Origin: Schistocerca nitens
Lineage: Eukaryota > Arthropoda > Insecta > Orthoptera > Acrididae
Length of the DNA stretch: 64,000 nucleotides
Assembly (NCBI RefSeq): GCF_023898315.1
Contig: NC_064623.1
Location: 13,777,140-13,841,139, forward strand
Direction of reading: 5' to 3'
In this document: piece after piece, positions 11,401 through 23,838 of the stretch
Layout: each line of letters starts with the position of its first letter
Position numbering within the stretch: position 1 is the first letter of the stretch
The notes under the pieces: model-generated
What the model saw: only the letters and a program-made list of their open reading frames with translations
Told to the model about the DNA's origin: nothing
Databases searched by the model: none
Program-made: the position numbers and the translations under genes

Positions 11401-11470
11401 CACCTGCAGGTCTGGGGGCTAGAATAGGCCCGAGGTATTCCTGCCTGTTGTACAAGGCGACTAAAAGGAG
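11401..11470 (+). promoter_or_regulatory. Conserved LINE 5' leader (copy B)
   Basis: The text runs from a CCTGC-GGTC start through AGAATAGGCCCGAGGTATTC to GGCGACTAAAAGGAG. It is the same leader as at 29523-29592 and 37342-37411. Its position at the 5' end of otherwise different elements suggests a promoter or RNA-structure role, which is inferred. Confidence 0.7.
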
Positions 11471-11949
11471 TTTCACACCTTTTGGCCTTTGTGTTGGTCC
11501 CCTGTAGGGTTTGACCTCCATTCTTCAAAATTTTTCTGGAGATAGAGCCAATTGGGGAAGGACGCCTCAGAAGGTGCATCTTGTTCATCATGCATTGAGA
11601 TCTTCTGCCCACTTTGTCATCACACTTCAGTCCTGCCAATTCTCCATCTATTGGGCGAGCACACCTTCCTACATGTTTTCCACCATGCACTATGCATTAT
11701 CGATTTGTGTTGATGATGACCATGAACTTCTTTGCACCTGATATCCAGCATTGTAGCCAGTCCGTCGTGGTGGGGCCACCATATACCCTGTTGGCTGTAG
11801 CCCCCTGACCACACATGGATCACTCTGCTGATGCCTGTGCCGTTAACTCCCCATGTATGCCAAGGGTAGATGCCCATCCCCCTGGGACATCGGGACTCCT
11901 GGCAATGGCCATCCTGCCAGTCTCTGTCTCTAAGTGATGAAGATCTCAA

Positions 11950-13338
11950 TTGAATGCACAGAAGTATGACCCCAAATCGTTCTCCTCTCTGGCCATACCG
12001 TGGGAGGGACCTCAGGTTAAGGATGGCAGCAGATCTTATTTGCCCAGGTACCTTGTATGTTTGAGAGCTGATGGGGGAATCTTTAATGACAATGAAGCCT
12101 CAGTTTTTTGTTGGACAATTAGGACAAGTTTGGAGAGGTGGAGGGCTTGTCCAAAATGAGATCTGGGTCAGTATTGATAAAAACAGTACCCTCTGCCCAG
12201 TCACGGGAGTTACTCGTTTGTGACAAGCTGGGAGATGTTTCTGTAACCATAAGAGCTTAAATATGGTTCAGGGTATTGTATTACACAGGAACATTCTTTC
12301 GCAGTCCGACAATGAGCCACATGCCAATTTACAGTGATGAGGTGTAGGTTTCGTCTGGCGTGACCACCAGGGTCTGAAGGATAATCAGGTTGCCACCAGT
12401 GCCTTCATCTGGGTCTTTGACGGTGATATATTGCCCGAGAAGGTAAAGCTGATGGTCTATCGGTGTGATGTAAAGGCCTATATCCCTCCCCCAATGCTGT
12501 GCTTTAAGTGCTGGAAGTTCGGCCAGATGTTTTCCCACTGTACTTGCAGCATCACATGCTGAGATTGCGGATGCCCATCACATCCAAATATTCAATGTGC
12601 CCTGCCTCCTATCTGTGTCAACTGCGAAGAGCACTGTTCGCCTTGCTTGCCTTACTGCAGGTTTCTCCAGAAAGAAAGGAAAATGGAGTACAAGACCTTG
12701 TACCAACTGACGTACACTGAGGCTAAGAGAAAATTAACACCTGCATCCTGTGCGTATGACATCATACGCCGCCGCTACAACAGTTCTGGCATCATCTGCT
12801 CTACCAACCCAGGTCACCTCTCAGAGCTGGAAGACTACACTTCCCCCCTTGATGGTGGGGGCATTTCCCTCCCTGTTGCTCCTGCACCATCTACTGCGGG
12901 AGAAAATCTCCCCCCCCACCCTCCAACCATTGGGATGTCAATTCCCACTTCTAAGTCGGGAAGCATAAGTCTTCTTCAGCTTCTCTCACTAGGAAAGGGT
13001 CCCTTGGGTCACTCCCTTCCCAGGTTTCTTCTAGTGGGAAAGATGACACCCTCCAGTGGCTGAAGAGCCCAAAAGCAGCTGGTCGCAGGGCTTCACACTC
13101 ATCCTCAGTCCCAGAGACTGAGCCATTGTAGTCCTACCAGCAAGAAAAATAAAAAAAGAAAACCCCTAAGACCAAGGGAATTGCGGTGGCACACACCCCA
13201 CCAGAACCTACAAGCTCAGTGGCTGAGGATGGGGTGGAGATCTTGGCATCTGCTGAGGACCTAGATCTCGCCAGACCCTCAGACACAATGGATACAGACT
13301 GCTCAGGCAAAACGTTGGTGGCAGCAGGTGACTGAGGC
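11950..13338 (+). pseudogene. ORF1 remnant of copy B
   Basis: Fragments in changing frames match ORF1 of element 3: an N-terminal part reading PWEGPQVK…YLPRYLVCLRADGG (about 11998-12075), a region parallel to the element 3 EGDVLPEKVKV stretch (about 12420-12450), and zinc-knuckle text (CFKCWKFGQMFSHC, CVNCEEHCSPCLPYC) at 12500-12660. A CYTEAKRKL-like segment follows at 12715-12740. The product would be a zinc-knuckle RNA-binding protein, but stops and shifts make it non-coding. Confidence 0.7.
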
Positions 13339-13995
13339 GTAAACTGCCTCATTGGATGCTCCATGCCTTCCCAATCTCACAATGTCATACTCCAGTGGAG
13401 TTGCCGCAGTTTTTTTCCACCACTTTGCTGAGCTGCTGCAAACACTAAGTTTTAGACCTGCTATCTGCATTGCCCTCCAGGAAAGCTGGTTCCCAGCAAT
13501 GGGGACTCCTGCCCTCTGCAGTTATAAGGGATATTACAGGAACCGTAGCGACTGTAATAGTGTCATGTGAAGTTCGCGTTTATGTCCTAAACTAGGTCTG
13601 TAGTGACCATATGCCCCTTCAAACCCCTCTTGAAGCTGTGGCTGTCAGAATGACAACGCAGGAAACAACTGTCTGCAATGTATATCTTCCTCCAGATTGT
13701 GCAGTACCCCTGAACGTATTAGCTGCAATGATTGATCAACTCGCTAAACCTTTCCTACTTCTGGGAGATTTTAATGTCTATATCCCCTTGTGGGGTGGTA
13801 CCATGCTTACTGACAGAGGCAGAGATTTCGCAACTTTACTGTCGCAGTTCGACCTCTGCCTCTTAAATACTGGGGCTGCCACACATTTCAGTGTGGTTCA
13901 TGGTAATTCCTGTGCCATTGGTTTATCAATTTGCAGCCCAGGACTCTCCCAGCTCTCCATTGGAGAGCACATGACGACCTGTGTGGTAGTAACCA

Positions 13996-14198
13996 AAAAA
14001 TGGTTCAAATGGCTGGCTCTGAGCACTATGGGACTTAATATCTGAGTTCATCAGTCCCCAAGAACTTACAACTACTTAAACTTAACTAACCTAAGAATAT
14101 CAAACACATCCATGCACAAGGCAAGATTCGAACCTGCGAACATAGCAGTCGCCCAGTTCCAGACTGTAGCGCCTAGAACCGCTCAACCACTCTGGCTG
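13996..14198 (-). mobile_element. tRNA-type SINE, copy 1, with 13-bp TSD
   Basis: On the minus strand the head carries a tRNA-like B box (GGTTCGAATCTTGCC) and an A-box-like segment (AGCGGTTCTAGGCGCT), the two parts of an internal RNA polymerase III promoter. The other end reads …GGCTCTGAGCACTATGG on the plus strand. The 13-bp sequence GTGGTAGTAACCA flanks it at 13983-13995 and 14199-14211. This shows retroposition into the already present LINE copy B. Two other copies are at 46079-46287 and 63506-63710. Confidence 0.93.
14030..14058 (-). promoter_or_regulatory. Hairpin near SINE 3' end, LINE-like
   Basis: GGGACT (14030-14035) pairs with AGTCCC (14053-14058). On the SINE strand the loop contains GATGAACTCAGATATTA, matching the GATGACCTCAG..GTT loop of the LINE 3' hairpins. 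The role as a site borrowed from a partner LINE is inferred. Confidence 0.65.
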
Positions 14199-17100
14199 GT
14201 GGTAGTAACCACTTCCCCATCTTCCTGTCACTGCCCCAGTGTCAGGCACATGGACGCCTGCCCAGATGAGGGCTTTAAACAATGTGGACTGGGAACTTTA
14301 ACCTCTGCTGTCACTGCTGTATCTCCCCCACACAGTAACATCGATGTGACAGTTGAGCAGGTAACTAGCACAATTTTTTCTGCGGCAGGAAACGCGATCC
14401 CTCGCTCTATAGGGTACCCGAGGCATAAGGCAGTCCCTTGGTGGTCGCCGAAAGTCGCTGAGGCAATTGTAGTGTCGGCAAGCTCTACAGCGGCATAAGT
14501 GTCACCCTTGCCTGGAGCATCTCATAGCCTTTAAACGGCTCTCCGCCCGTGTTTGCTATCTTATCAAACAACTGAAGGAGAGTTAGGAGAGATGTCTCCA
14601 CCATTGGATGCCACAAGCTAGCTTCCCAAGTATGGGGAAAGATCAAACATCTTTTCAGGTAACAGGCCCCAACAGCTGTCTGCAGTGTTACCATAAATGG
14701 CGAGTTATCTACCGACGCAAACGAAATTGCTAAGCACTTTGTTCAAGCCTCTGCATCAGAGAATTATCCCCCCCGCCCCCCGCCTTTTGCACACTCCGAT
14801 GGCGGCTGGAACGGAATGTCCTCTCATTCACTATGTACTGCAGTTAATCCTATAATGCCCCATTTACAGAGTAGGAGCTCCTCAGTGCCCTTGCACATTG
14901 CCCCAACACAGCTCCTGGGCCTGATCGCATCGACAACCGGATTATTAAACATCTCTCATTTGACTGCAAGCGACATCTTCTCATCGTCTTCAACTGTTTC
15001 TGGTGTGATAGCGTCTTTCCGTCGCAATGGCGGGAGAGCACAATCATTCCGGTACTCAAACCTGGTAAAAACCTGCTTGATGTGGATAGCTATCGGCCCA
15101 TCAGCCTCACCAACGTTCCTTGTAAGCTTGTGGAATGTATGGTATGTTGGCGGTTGGGTTGGGTCCTGGAGTCATGTGGCTTTCTGGCCCCATGTCAGGG
15201 TGGCTTGAACCAGGGTCACTCTACCACTGATAATCATGTGTCCATAGAGTCTGCCATCCGAACAGCCTTTTCCATATGGAAACACCTGATCACCATCTTT
15301 TTTGTTATGTAAAGCATACGACATGATCTGGCGAAATCATAATCTTGACACATGGTATGAGTGGGGTCTCTGGAGCCCACTCCAGATTTTTATCCAAAAC
15401 TTCCTGTCTCTCTTTCTGTGTCAAAGTTGGTGCCTCCCATAGTTCCATCCATAGCCAGGAGAATGGAGTTCTGCTGGGCTCGGTATTGTCTCCCTATTTT
15501 TAGTGGCCATAAACGGTCTAGCAGCAGCTGTTGGGCCTTCTGTCTCAGCTGCTCTCTATACAGACGATTTTTGCATTTCGTACTGCTACTCCAGTACTGG
15601 TGTTCCTGAGTGTCACCTACAGAGAGCCATCCACAAAATGCAGCATGGGGTCTAGCCCACAGCTTCGTTTTCAGCCACAAAGTCGTGTGTCATCCACTTC
15701 CATCAGCGTCTTACCATTCATCCAGCACTTTACCTTATTGACGATCCACTCATTGCAGTGGAGACATCGATTTCTAGGACTGGTTTCCGACGCTAGATTG
15801 ACTTTGCTCCCTCATCTTCGTCAGCTTAAGCAGAAGTGCTGGCAGCACCTCGATGCCATGCATTGCCTGAGCACCAATTGTGGTGCAGATAGCCCTACAC
15901 TGCTGTGGCTCTACAGAGCCCTTGTCCAATCCTGCCTTGACTATGGGAGTGTGGCTTATGGTTCGGCACCACTGCAGGGTTCAACTAGTGACAGGAGCTT
16001 TTAGGATGAGTCTGGTGACCAGTGTACTGGCGGAGGCTGGTGTCCCTGCATTACAGATAAGACGTGTGCAGGTGCTCGCCAGTTATGCAGCAGAGTCGTA
16101 GTTCCCCTGTGCATCCGAATTACCATCTCCTTTTCCCTCCTGCAGCAGTCCATCTCCCGCATTGGGGGCCCAGGTCAGGACTAAAGATTGCAGTTCGCAT
16201 GTGGTCCCTTCTCTCCAAACTGGAGTCCTCCCCTTTACCACCTCTACTTCCAGTCTGTTCACATACGCCTCCACGGTGTATGCCTCAGCCACAGCTTTGT
16301 CTGGACCTTTCACTTGGCCCTAAGGACTCCATTAACACTGCAGCTCTCCGCTGTCACTTACTCCAATTCTCGACGTGTTACAGCAATCTGGTTTACACAG
16401 ACGGCTCGATGGATGATGGTCCTGTTGGCTCTGCCTATGTTCTTGGTGACCATATTGAACACCATTTCTTACCTGATGGCTGCAGTGTATTCACTGCAGA
16501 TCTGGTGCCCATTTCTCATGCACTTAAGTATCTCTGTTCATGCCCTGGGGAGTCCTTTCTTTTATGTACTGATTCCTTGAGCATCCTACAAGCTATTGAC
16601 CAGTGCTACCCTAGTAATCCTTTGGTGGCGTCCGTCTAGGAGTCCATCTATGCCATGGAAGAGTCCCGTCTGGTGGTGGTGGCGGTGGTGGTGGTGGTGG
16701 TCTGGACCCCAGGAGATGTCTGCATTCCAGGCAACGAAATTTCCAACAGGCTGGCCAAACAGGCTACGCAGAAACTGCTTTTGAGGATGGGCATATCTGA
16801 ACCTGACCTGCGTTCTGACTTAGGCCATAGGATTTTTCGACTTTGGGAGATGGAGTTGCATAACAGTATACACAATGAACTGTGTGATATTAGGGAGACT
16901 ACGAATGTGTGGACCTATCGCAAGGCATCAGTTGTCCTCTGCTGGCTCCACATTGGACGCACTTGGGCGACTCACGGCTACCTCCTGTGCTGTGAAAGAC
17001 CCACCCAAGTGTCGGTGCGGTGCCCTCTTGACAGTTGCCCAGATTCTGGTGCACTGTCCCACTTTGACTGCCCTGCAACTAAATCTTCGGTTACTGGACT

Positions 17101-17560
17101 TCTTGCCACTCATTTTATCTGACAACGCCTCATCCACTGTGGTTTTAAGTGTTACTCGTGAGGGTGGGTTTCATCATTTCCTCCAAATTTTAGTGCATGT
17201 CCTATGTCCCTCTGTCCTCCACCCCTTGTCTTTAGGGTGGAGGTTTTAATGTGTTGCAGAGGCTGGCTTCTCATCTTTCTCATGGTCAGCCAGCCACGGT
17301 AATCTGTTTCGTCATTCTAATCTCTTCTACTTGTTTCTTGCGTTTCTGTGGCTTTCTTCTCCCCTTTTTTCCATTTAAATGTATGTTGCCCTTCTGTCGT
17401 TCTTGTGATTTTTTCTTTCTCTCCAATTGTGTTGCCAGTCTTGTTTATTTTACTCTCACACTTGGGGCATTGTTTTATTTGGAACAAGGAGCCGATGACC
17501 TAACAGTTTGGTCACTTCCACCTTCTTTTAAACAAACAAACCAACCAACGAACCAACCAT

Positions 17561-17880
17561 ATCAGACCTTTCGCCATCGCCAGTAGATGACTTATGTGAA
17601 AGGCCGTAATTCACAAAATAAGTTGTCATTGTGGTACGGCGTAGACAATACGGGCCAAACGCACTGCGAAAGAAAACTACACTGCAATAAACGCTGCACT
17701 CGAATTTTGCAGCCAAGCAAGTCGGAGACATACTTTTGGCACTCCCGTTATTAAAGGCTCCGTTGAAATTAGATGACTCACGTGAAGATGACTAGCAGGA
17801 GAAATATGGCGCGATGAATTAACTGACGACCGGCTGCAAGACCGCAATTCGTTCGAACAATCAATTTGCCGGTAAAATTT
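17561..17880 (+). mobile_element. Probable Penelope-like 3' end fragment
   Basis: The stretch 17780-17873 (GATGACTAGCAGGAG…GACGACCGGCTGCAAG…CAATTCGTTCGA) is similar to the reverse complement of 7540-7610, beside the Penelope-like relic. No protein motif lies within it. The call rests on that one match. Confidence 0.45.
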
Positions 17881-20800
17881 TAATTCGGGCTTAAAATTTT
17901 TTTACTGGCGGTGCTTTGATCGGTAGTTGATTTCCGTTGAGATATGTGAACTGAACACTTTCTTCAAACTACTAGAATTTTTCACTTTTTATATACGCTG
18001 CCACGTAATTTTCCGATGGAAAATTGCGATTGTCTTTGTCAGCTATCAGTGACAAAATAGACTAAAATTCCTTGTCACAGTGTTATGTCTTATAGTTAAC
18101 GAAAATACCTTGTCCACGTACAGTGCTCAGAAAAACGGATACTGCACCCAGCAGTCTACAGTAGTTTAAAGGAAGGAGGTTCTTCAATGATTAGTGAGCA
18201 GATTTCTTCTGAAAACGTTTCCCATGCAGAAAACAAGAAACGCTTGTAATATTATGAAGCTCTAGATTCCATAAAAAAGTGATACTCTAATTGTTTCGGA
18301 ACCATCAGGTTCGTCGTCCCTGTCGCATTGCAGCACAGGATGGGAGTGTGCGCTCTCCACTGCGACTGTAAGTGTATTAGCATTTAGTCCCTGACAATGA
18401 ACGCGTTTGACTGAAACGGTGGTGCATCTGAAGGTGAGACAAAAGGGGAAGAGTGTTCGGCGGTAATTCGGATGTCTAGTGTTTCACTTGGCAGACTACA
18501 CACAAACTGCTACAGTTCGTTACATTCATTCCACGTTACGTAGTACTTGTGAGACGTTTGTGTAGCTCACAAATACGCACCTACCAGTTTGTTAGATTCA
18601 ACCTAGTTTGTATGTAAACAAAATTGGATAAAATTGAAGCGAATGCCTGTTTAAACTAAGAATTTTGTTGATCGTGTGAGGACGAAAGCTGAAACTTCGA
18701 AATGAATTCCGCACGTAGTGCATCGAATTATAAGCAATACCTGAGTTAAAATGTGTGCACTATTTGAAAATACGAGCTTCTGCGGTTTCCTCCTGTTAGC
18801 AAAGGAAACAGCCCATTTTTCATGTCGCATAGGGCTGACAATTTAATTCCTCTACTATTCCTCTACTGGTAATCATCAGACTAGCGGTTGCAAAATGATG
18901 CTCGTACGTCAAATTCCTACATACCTATGGTGTCATCAAAGAAAAGAGATCTCGATCGTAATGCTACGTAATAGTTATTAAGGGCGTCTTCTACTTCATA
19001 ATTTTGTGACCTGATGTGTAATAGAATGATCTGTAACTTTGGTGGCGAATGTTTATGAATTCCTCAAACGGTGGGCCACGAAATGTATACAACGGCTAAC
19101 TGATATGTCGAGACCTGCATGCTGCACGTCCCACTTGGATGTGTTAAAAAACTTATTCAAATAACTTGGCAACAGAAAAATCCATGAAAAGTACAAAATC
19201 GTTAATCTTAAGACTTCATTACGTTAAATTTTTCATTGCCAGCATATTTCTAGATGGATTCGCATAGCAGTAACTTAGGTGTCTAAAAGCAGTTTGCGTG
19301 AAAGCATTAGGCTCACAGCTATGAGCAGGTGACGGTGTCGTTCGCCGTTAGCTTGAAGTCTTCCATGACTTAAGCAGTCGTTCAAAGCCCTGAGGCAGCT
19401 ACGGCGCATCCGCGAGTGGAGCGGATGGCGTTGTGGCAGCTGCCAAGTGGAGAGTAGACGGGCAAAACCCTTCTTTTATGGCAACCGTCCAGAAATGCTC
19501 ATTCATCGAAATTAACTTGATTCTAATACTCCACCACGCACTTACTAAAACGAATGAAATATTTGGTCAGTGTACCTGTACTCCGTTATTTGAACGTCTG
19601 TTGAGAAACAGGATTAATAATTTTCCTTTTAGTCCTTTGCAGTATACAGATTGCAGAGTCGATTTCGTCTCCTGTAAGATCGAAAAATCACAAAATTACG
19701 AATATTTTTAATACAAACTAAAAATAATATAATTTCCAAAACAGGAATTACCTACGTTCTGGATTTAGATAAAGTTGTAGTTTGGTTTCGTTAGGCAATC
19801 GCTGCAGACCCTGGGTCATGAATTTAAAACTATCCCTGGATCATGGCTTCCTGGAGCTGCCAGGTGGTATCATGCTAGTACTCCCACATTGATTTCTCAC
19901 CCACCACGACAGTGAGTAGTCTTTAAATTTCCTTGTATTTAACTGTCGCCTGTTCGAAAACATGGTTTATCATATTTTTTTGTTGCATATTTGAGTTTTG
20001 AGGAATGTGCAAAATCTGGGGCATGTGCAAGGTTCAAATGCACGGCAGCTGATAACACTTTTAAAACATTTCTCTTCAGTGCGACAGTGAGTTTGAATAA
20101 ACTTGGTATTAAATTTAGTGGTGAAAGCCTTCACCCAATTTGAAACATTTTCTGCAGTGTTTTTCTTCAGATCTGAAGCACTCCAAAAGGTATTACTTTG
20201 TCTCTATCAGGACCGAAAATTCTGACTGCACCCGTCGTCGACCCATGACTTCATCAATAAGGCGGCCACACGTTTTTAAAGCACCACACCAACATATTCT
20301 CAGAGCTAGTATTGGTCACCTGGTGCCCTTTCCCCTGCTGTAGCAGGACAATTAACTCAAATGAAAAGAAGTGTATTTGTTAGTAAAATTTAGGTAGTTC
20401 ACTGATCTGAAAATGAAATAAACAATACTGATTCTACACCTCAGACCGGATTTCACGTAAAAATTTTGCCTGTTCTTCAGCACTATAACATACTTACCCC
20501 AGATGATACTGGGGCCACTTCACAGCATATTTCTCCTTGCTGCGTCACTTTGTTATCAAAGTTCCGCTCTAGACCGAATTTTACGTGCGTATATTACGTG
20601 TAAAAATAGGGTAACATCGAAGCTTCGTGTTTCTGAATTAAATTATAAAAAATTAGACACACGCTGAGCATACACGTCTTAGAATACTCTGCTGGGATTT
20701 GGTTTACTGCTGAGAATAAAAACATGTCTTAGGCTTTCCGACGAACTGCCGAAGAACAAATGGTGCCACCATGGGTCCAATCAAGCCCACAGCAGACATC

Positions 20801-21636
20801 AAATGCAAAAAGAACAGATTTGCTTCTTTCCCCTAAGCAGGAGGGAGAGTGTAATATCCATACTATGACCCTGTTCAGTAGGAGAGTGGAACTAACATCC
20901 TTCTGTTTGTTATGCAAATGCCCCTTAGCCAAGGGCTATCCAAAACACTTGACACTACCTTTTTATCATCAACAGAACCCAAGGTTTGAGCACTGGATTA
21001 TCCCGTTTTTACACGCGGCGTTTTGGAATGTATCAGGTACGCACACCCTCATGCATACTGGTAATTTCCATCAGGAAAGCACAGTAAAGAAATCACCGTG
21101 TAATATCTGGAACAAACTAAAATACGCTTCCTACTAATCACACAACATATTAAGCGGATTAGTCTGCACACGATTATTTCACGCACTTATCTGAGGTTTA
21201 CCTGGAGACAGTCGGTTTGGTAACGAAGTGTCAATTTGCCCTCGAGCTTACCGGGTGAGTTCACCTGCTGTCCAGGAAGGCGGTACATTCAAAGTTTTGG
21301 AGCCAGTGAATATAGTCGTGTAGAACATCAACCGTTCCACGATACATGTTCTAATGTAGTCCATAAAGCATTTGGGTGGAGAAATGCTTCACTTGCCCAT
21401 AGTGACGGCAAATATGCCATATCGCCACTTTCGCGTTTCAGTTGCTCCTTGTTGCGATGAAGTTGTCTGCTTTCCATCTTCCAGTTTAAAAGGGATCCAG
21501 CATATCTGTCGCAACATTCGCTTTATGTGCATACTTCTGCGTCAGTATCACAAAATCCTTAATGGAAGATATTGGCTGAAAACAGTGGAGGGCATTCTGA
21601 GAGTAAGTTCACTTTCCTAGAAATGTTATCAAAGAC
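17881..21636. other. AT-rich intergenic sequence without recognisable genes
   Basis: About 3.7 kb in which I see only short open frames without motifs. The longest (20760-21137, plus, 125 codons) overlaps an equally plausible minus frame and shows no domain. Single-copy or very old repeat DNA is likely. Confidence 0.5.
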
Positions 21637-21765
21637 TTAATGTGATGCGCCACCCCCGCTATGTGGTTGTGGAGCCTTCCAGTCAGTAGCCCACATTTTG
21701 GTTGAATGCCCCCTTCTTTTGGCTCTGCGTGCTAAGTACAGACTCCCCCGCACTTCCCCCCAGGG
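21637..21765 (+). pseudogene. LINE ORF2 C-terminal fragment
   Basis: The text around GTTGTGGAGCCTTCCAGTC and CCCACATTTTGGTTGAATG matches, in reverse complement, 54010-54090 near the end of the minus-strand LINE. The translation gives a Cys/His-type tail (CGCGAFQSVAHILVECP-like). It is a 3' scrap of that LINE subfamily directly upstream of element 2. Confidence 0.6.
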
Positions 21766-21950
21766 GGTCCACAACTCTTTTGTGGACACGTGCGTAGCGA
21801 GCACGGGACCCCGAGCTAATGTGGCCCTCCTTCCTTTCCGGGCTGCATACCTTCCCTTTCCGTATCCTTCCCCGTCCCCCATCTTCGCCCCCCCCCCCCC
21901 ACGCCTCTGGCTCTTTCCTTCCTTTTCTCCCCCTCTGGGAGTACGGTTTG
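21766..21950 (+). repeat. Conserved segment shared with 44090-44190
   Basis: The stretch from GGTCCACAACTCTTTTGTGG to about 21860 matches the reverse complement of 44090-44190 (CACAACTCTTGTGGATACGTG…GCGAGCACGGGGCCCCGAGC). Translation of both gives VDTCVASTGPRA-like text, so it may be an old coding piece or part of a LINE 5' region. The remainder is pyrimidine-rich. Confidence 0.5.
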
Positions 21951-22417
21951 TGCCTACGTCCGGAGACGGACGCTCGAAACTGTTCCGAATTCCTTGCTTT
22001 CTACACTTTCAAGTCTTCGTCCTTCCTCTGTCTCTCTTTTCCTTCCCTCTTCTCTTTGCCCTCTTATCCGCTGCGGCGTTTGAGACCCCTCTTCTTTCCT
22101 TTCCCGTTCCCTTTCTCTTTTTTCCTCCCTGTGCGTGTCTGAAGGCTGACCCACGCACTTCCATGCGTAGCCGGTGACGGGGTAACGCGTAATTCCCCGC
22201 CCCGGGTAGACAGGTAGGACACGTACGTACCCCCTGGTAACGGCCAGGCCCAGGGAGGGGTGATTACCCGAGCTGATACCTTCCGAAAGTGCCGATTGGT
22301 CCCTCCGTCCGTTTGTCGGGAGGTGTGACCTGAGGTGTGAACAATCACCTAAGGTGGGAGTGCCCTCAGTGAGGGCCCCCACAAGGGAGGAGCGCGCCAT
22401 CGGAGACGCCGGTAATC

Positions 22418-23798
22418 ATGGGGGATTCTTCCGCAATGGTTTCCTCACATTCCACTGTCTGCTCACAAACGAAAGTTCACTGAGTCTCAGCCACAGACAG
22501 TTCTTCCATCGTTGCCACAGTTCCTTGTTGTTTCTCGGTCTGACGAAGGTCACGACTTCTCCACGGTCAACCCTTTCATTATTCAGAAAGGTGTCGACGC
22601 AATTGCAGGTCCTGTAAAGTCTTGTTCCAGATTACGGAATGGAACTCTGTTGTTGGAAACACACAGTGCCCTCCAGGCACAAAAATTGTTGCGTACGTCT
22701 CTGCTCCACACTTTCCCTGACCGGGTGGAACCGCACCGTACCTTGAATTCCTCGCGTGGAGTCGTTTATACGCGCTCCCTCGATGGATTGTCTGACGAAG
22801 AAATTCAGCACTACCTCTCTGACCAGGGCGTAACGGCTGTTCATCGAGTTATGAAAAGGGTAGACACGAACATCATTCCAACCCGCACTGTCTTCTTGAC
22901 ATTTGACAGAGTTCAACTCCCATCGAAAATCAAAGCAGGCTATGAGATAATTTCCGTTCGCCCTTACGTCCCCAACCCTACGCGTTGCTATCGATGTCAG
23001 CGGTTCAATCACACCAGCCAGTCCTGTTCCAATCCGGCCAAATGTGTTACGTGTGGCAAGGATGCCCATGAGGGTGCTTGTCCACCTCCGTCCCCTCGCT
23101 GCATCAACTGTATGGGTGACCACGCTGCCTCTTCTCGCGATTGCCCCGTTTTTAAGGACGAAAAACTCATCCAGGAAATAAGAGTGAAGGAAAAGGTGTC
23201 GACCTTTGCTGCTCGAAAATTATTCGCCAGTCGCCAGCCCACCGTGCCTCAGACAGGAAAATACAGCACTGTCCTTGCTTCTCCTCGGCCAACTAAGGAG
23301 GCGGCCACGCAGACTTGCGACTTCGCTTTTAGTGCCACGGTCGTCAGATCGGCCAGCGCAAAGATCGCCCGTTCAACCTCGCCACTTTCGCCTGCACAAT
23401 CTATGGCTCACCCTTCGTCGGGTTCTGCTAAATCACGAACCCAAAAGTCTGACACCAAGACTTCCAAAAAAGAGCATACTCGTGAAGAGTTTTTACGTAC
23501 CGCAACTTCACAACCATCGGTTCCTCCTTCATCTAAACATCATACTTCTAAGAAGGCTACAAAGAAACCTAGTTCCTCTCCTTCTCCGCCAAGGCGTGTC
23601 CCATCTACAGCTCCACCTGGCGGAAATCGCCCTCGGCCGTCTTCTGTGTCGCAGAGGTGCACTGCTGGTGGCCGGTCAACCGGCCGATCGCTGGTGGCAG
23701 GAGCTGCTCCTGACCAACCTATGGATCAGGATCTTCTGCCTTCGGCTGAATGCCATTCCATGCTGTCGGTCGCTAGCTCCGAGCAGTCTTTGAGTTGA
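22418..23798 (+). pseudogene. ORF1 of element 2 (zinc-knuckle protein), one early frameshift
   Basis: By alignment with element 4 the start is the ATG at 22418 (MGDSSAM). An indel near 22465 moves the frame, and a TGA appears in the original frame shortly after. From about 22470 to 23798 one frame is open, with PQFLVVSRSDEGHDF, the conserved SSRGVVYTRSLDGLSDEEIQ segment, and three knuckles (CYRCQRFNHTSQSC, CVTCGKDAHEGAC, CINCMGDHAASSRDC). A basic Ser/Pro-rich tail follows, ending EQSLS, unlike the PSR ending of the other elements. It would package element RNA. A non-ATG or internal start could still produce most of the protein. Confidence 0.82.
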
Positions 23799-23838
23799 CG
23801 GCAACTTAGGTCCCATTTCTCCATTTTCTGTTCACCCC

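Larger units (their letters stand above)
13352..17240 (+). pseudogene. ORF2 remnant of copy B (EN-RT-RNase H)
   Basis: Endonuclease text appears at 13440-13800 (AICIALQESWFPA, LLLGDFNVYIPLWGG). RT text appears at 15080-15190 (DSYRPISLTNVPCKLVE), with a later RT/thumb fragment at 15880-15960. RNase H follows at about 16390-16610 (YTDGSMDDGPVGSAYV, FTADLVPISHALKYL, LCTDSLSILQAI), then GDVCIPGNEISNRLAKQA at about 16710-16770 and the C-terminal Cys/His region near 17000-17080. A TGG microsatellite has grown near 16673-16702. The SINE at 13996-14198 splits the endonuclease part. The copy is thoroughly inactivated. Confidence 0.8.
11401..17558 (+). mobile_element. Decayed near-full-length non-LTR retrotransposon copy B
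   Basis: It begins with the conserved leader (11401-11470), followed by a long 5' UTR that matches the one in the element at 29522 (AGCCCCCTGACCACAC region near 11800). Next are ORF1 remnants, an EN-RT-RNase H ORF2 remnant interrupted by a SINE, a degenerate hairpin near 17488-17513, and a tail of AAC/AACC units at 17528-17558 instead of pure A. Numerous stops and frameshifts show great age compared with elements 1-4. The tail type separates this subfamily from the A-tailed ones. Confidence 0.82.

Noticed and set aside
20760-21137. Possible small host gene
   Set aside because: No domain, no signal peptide, and an equally open frame on the other strand.
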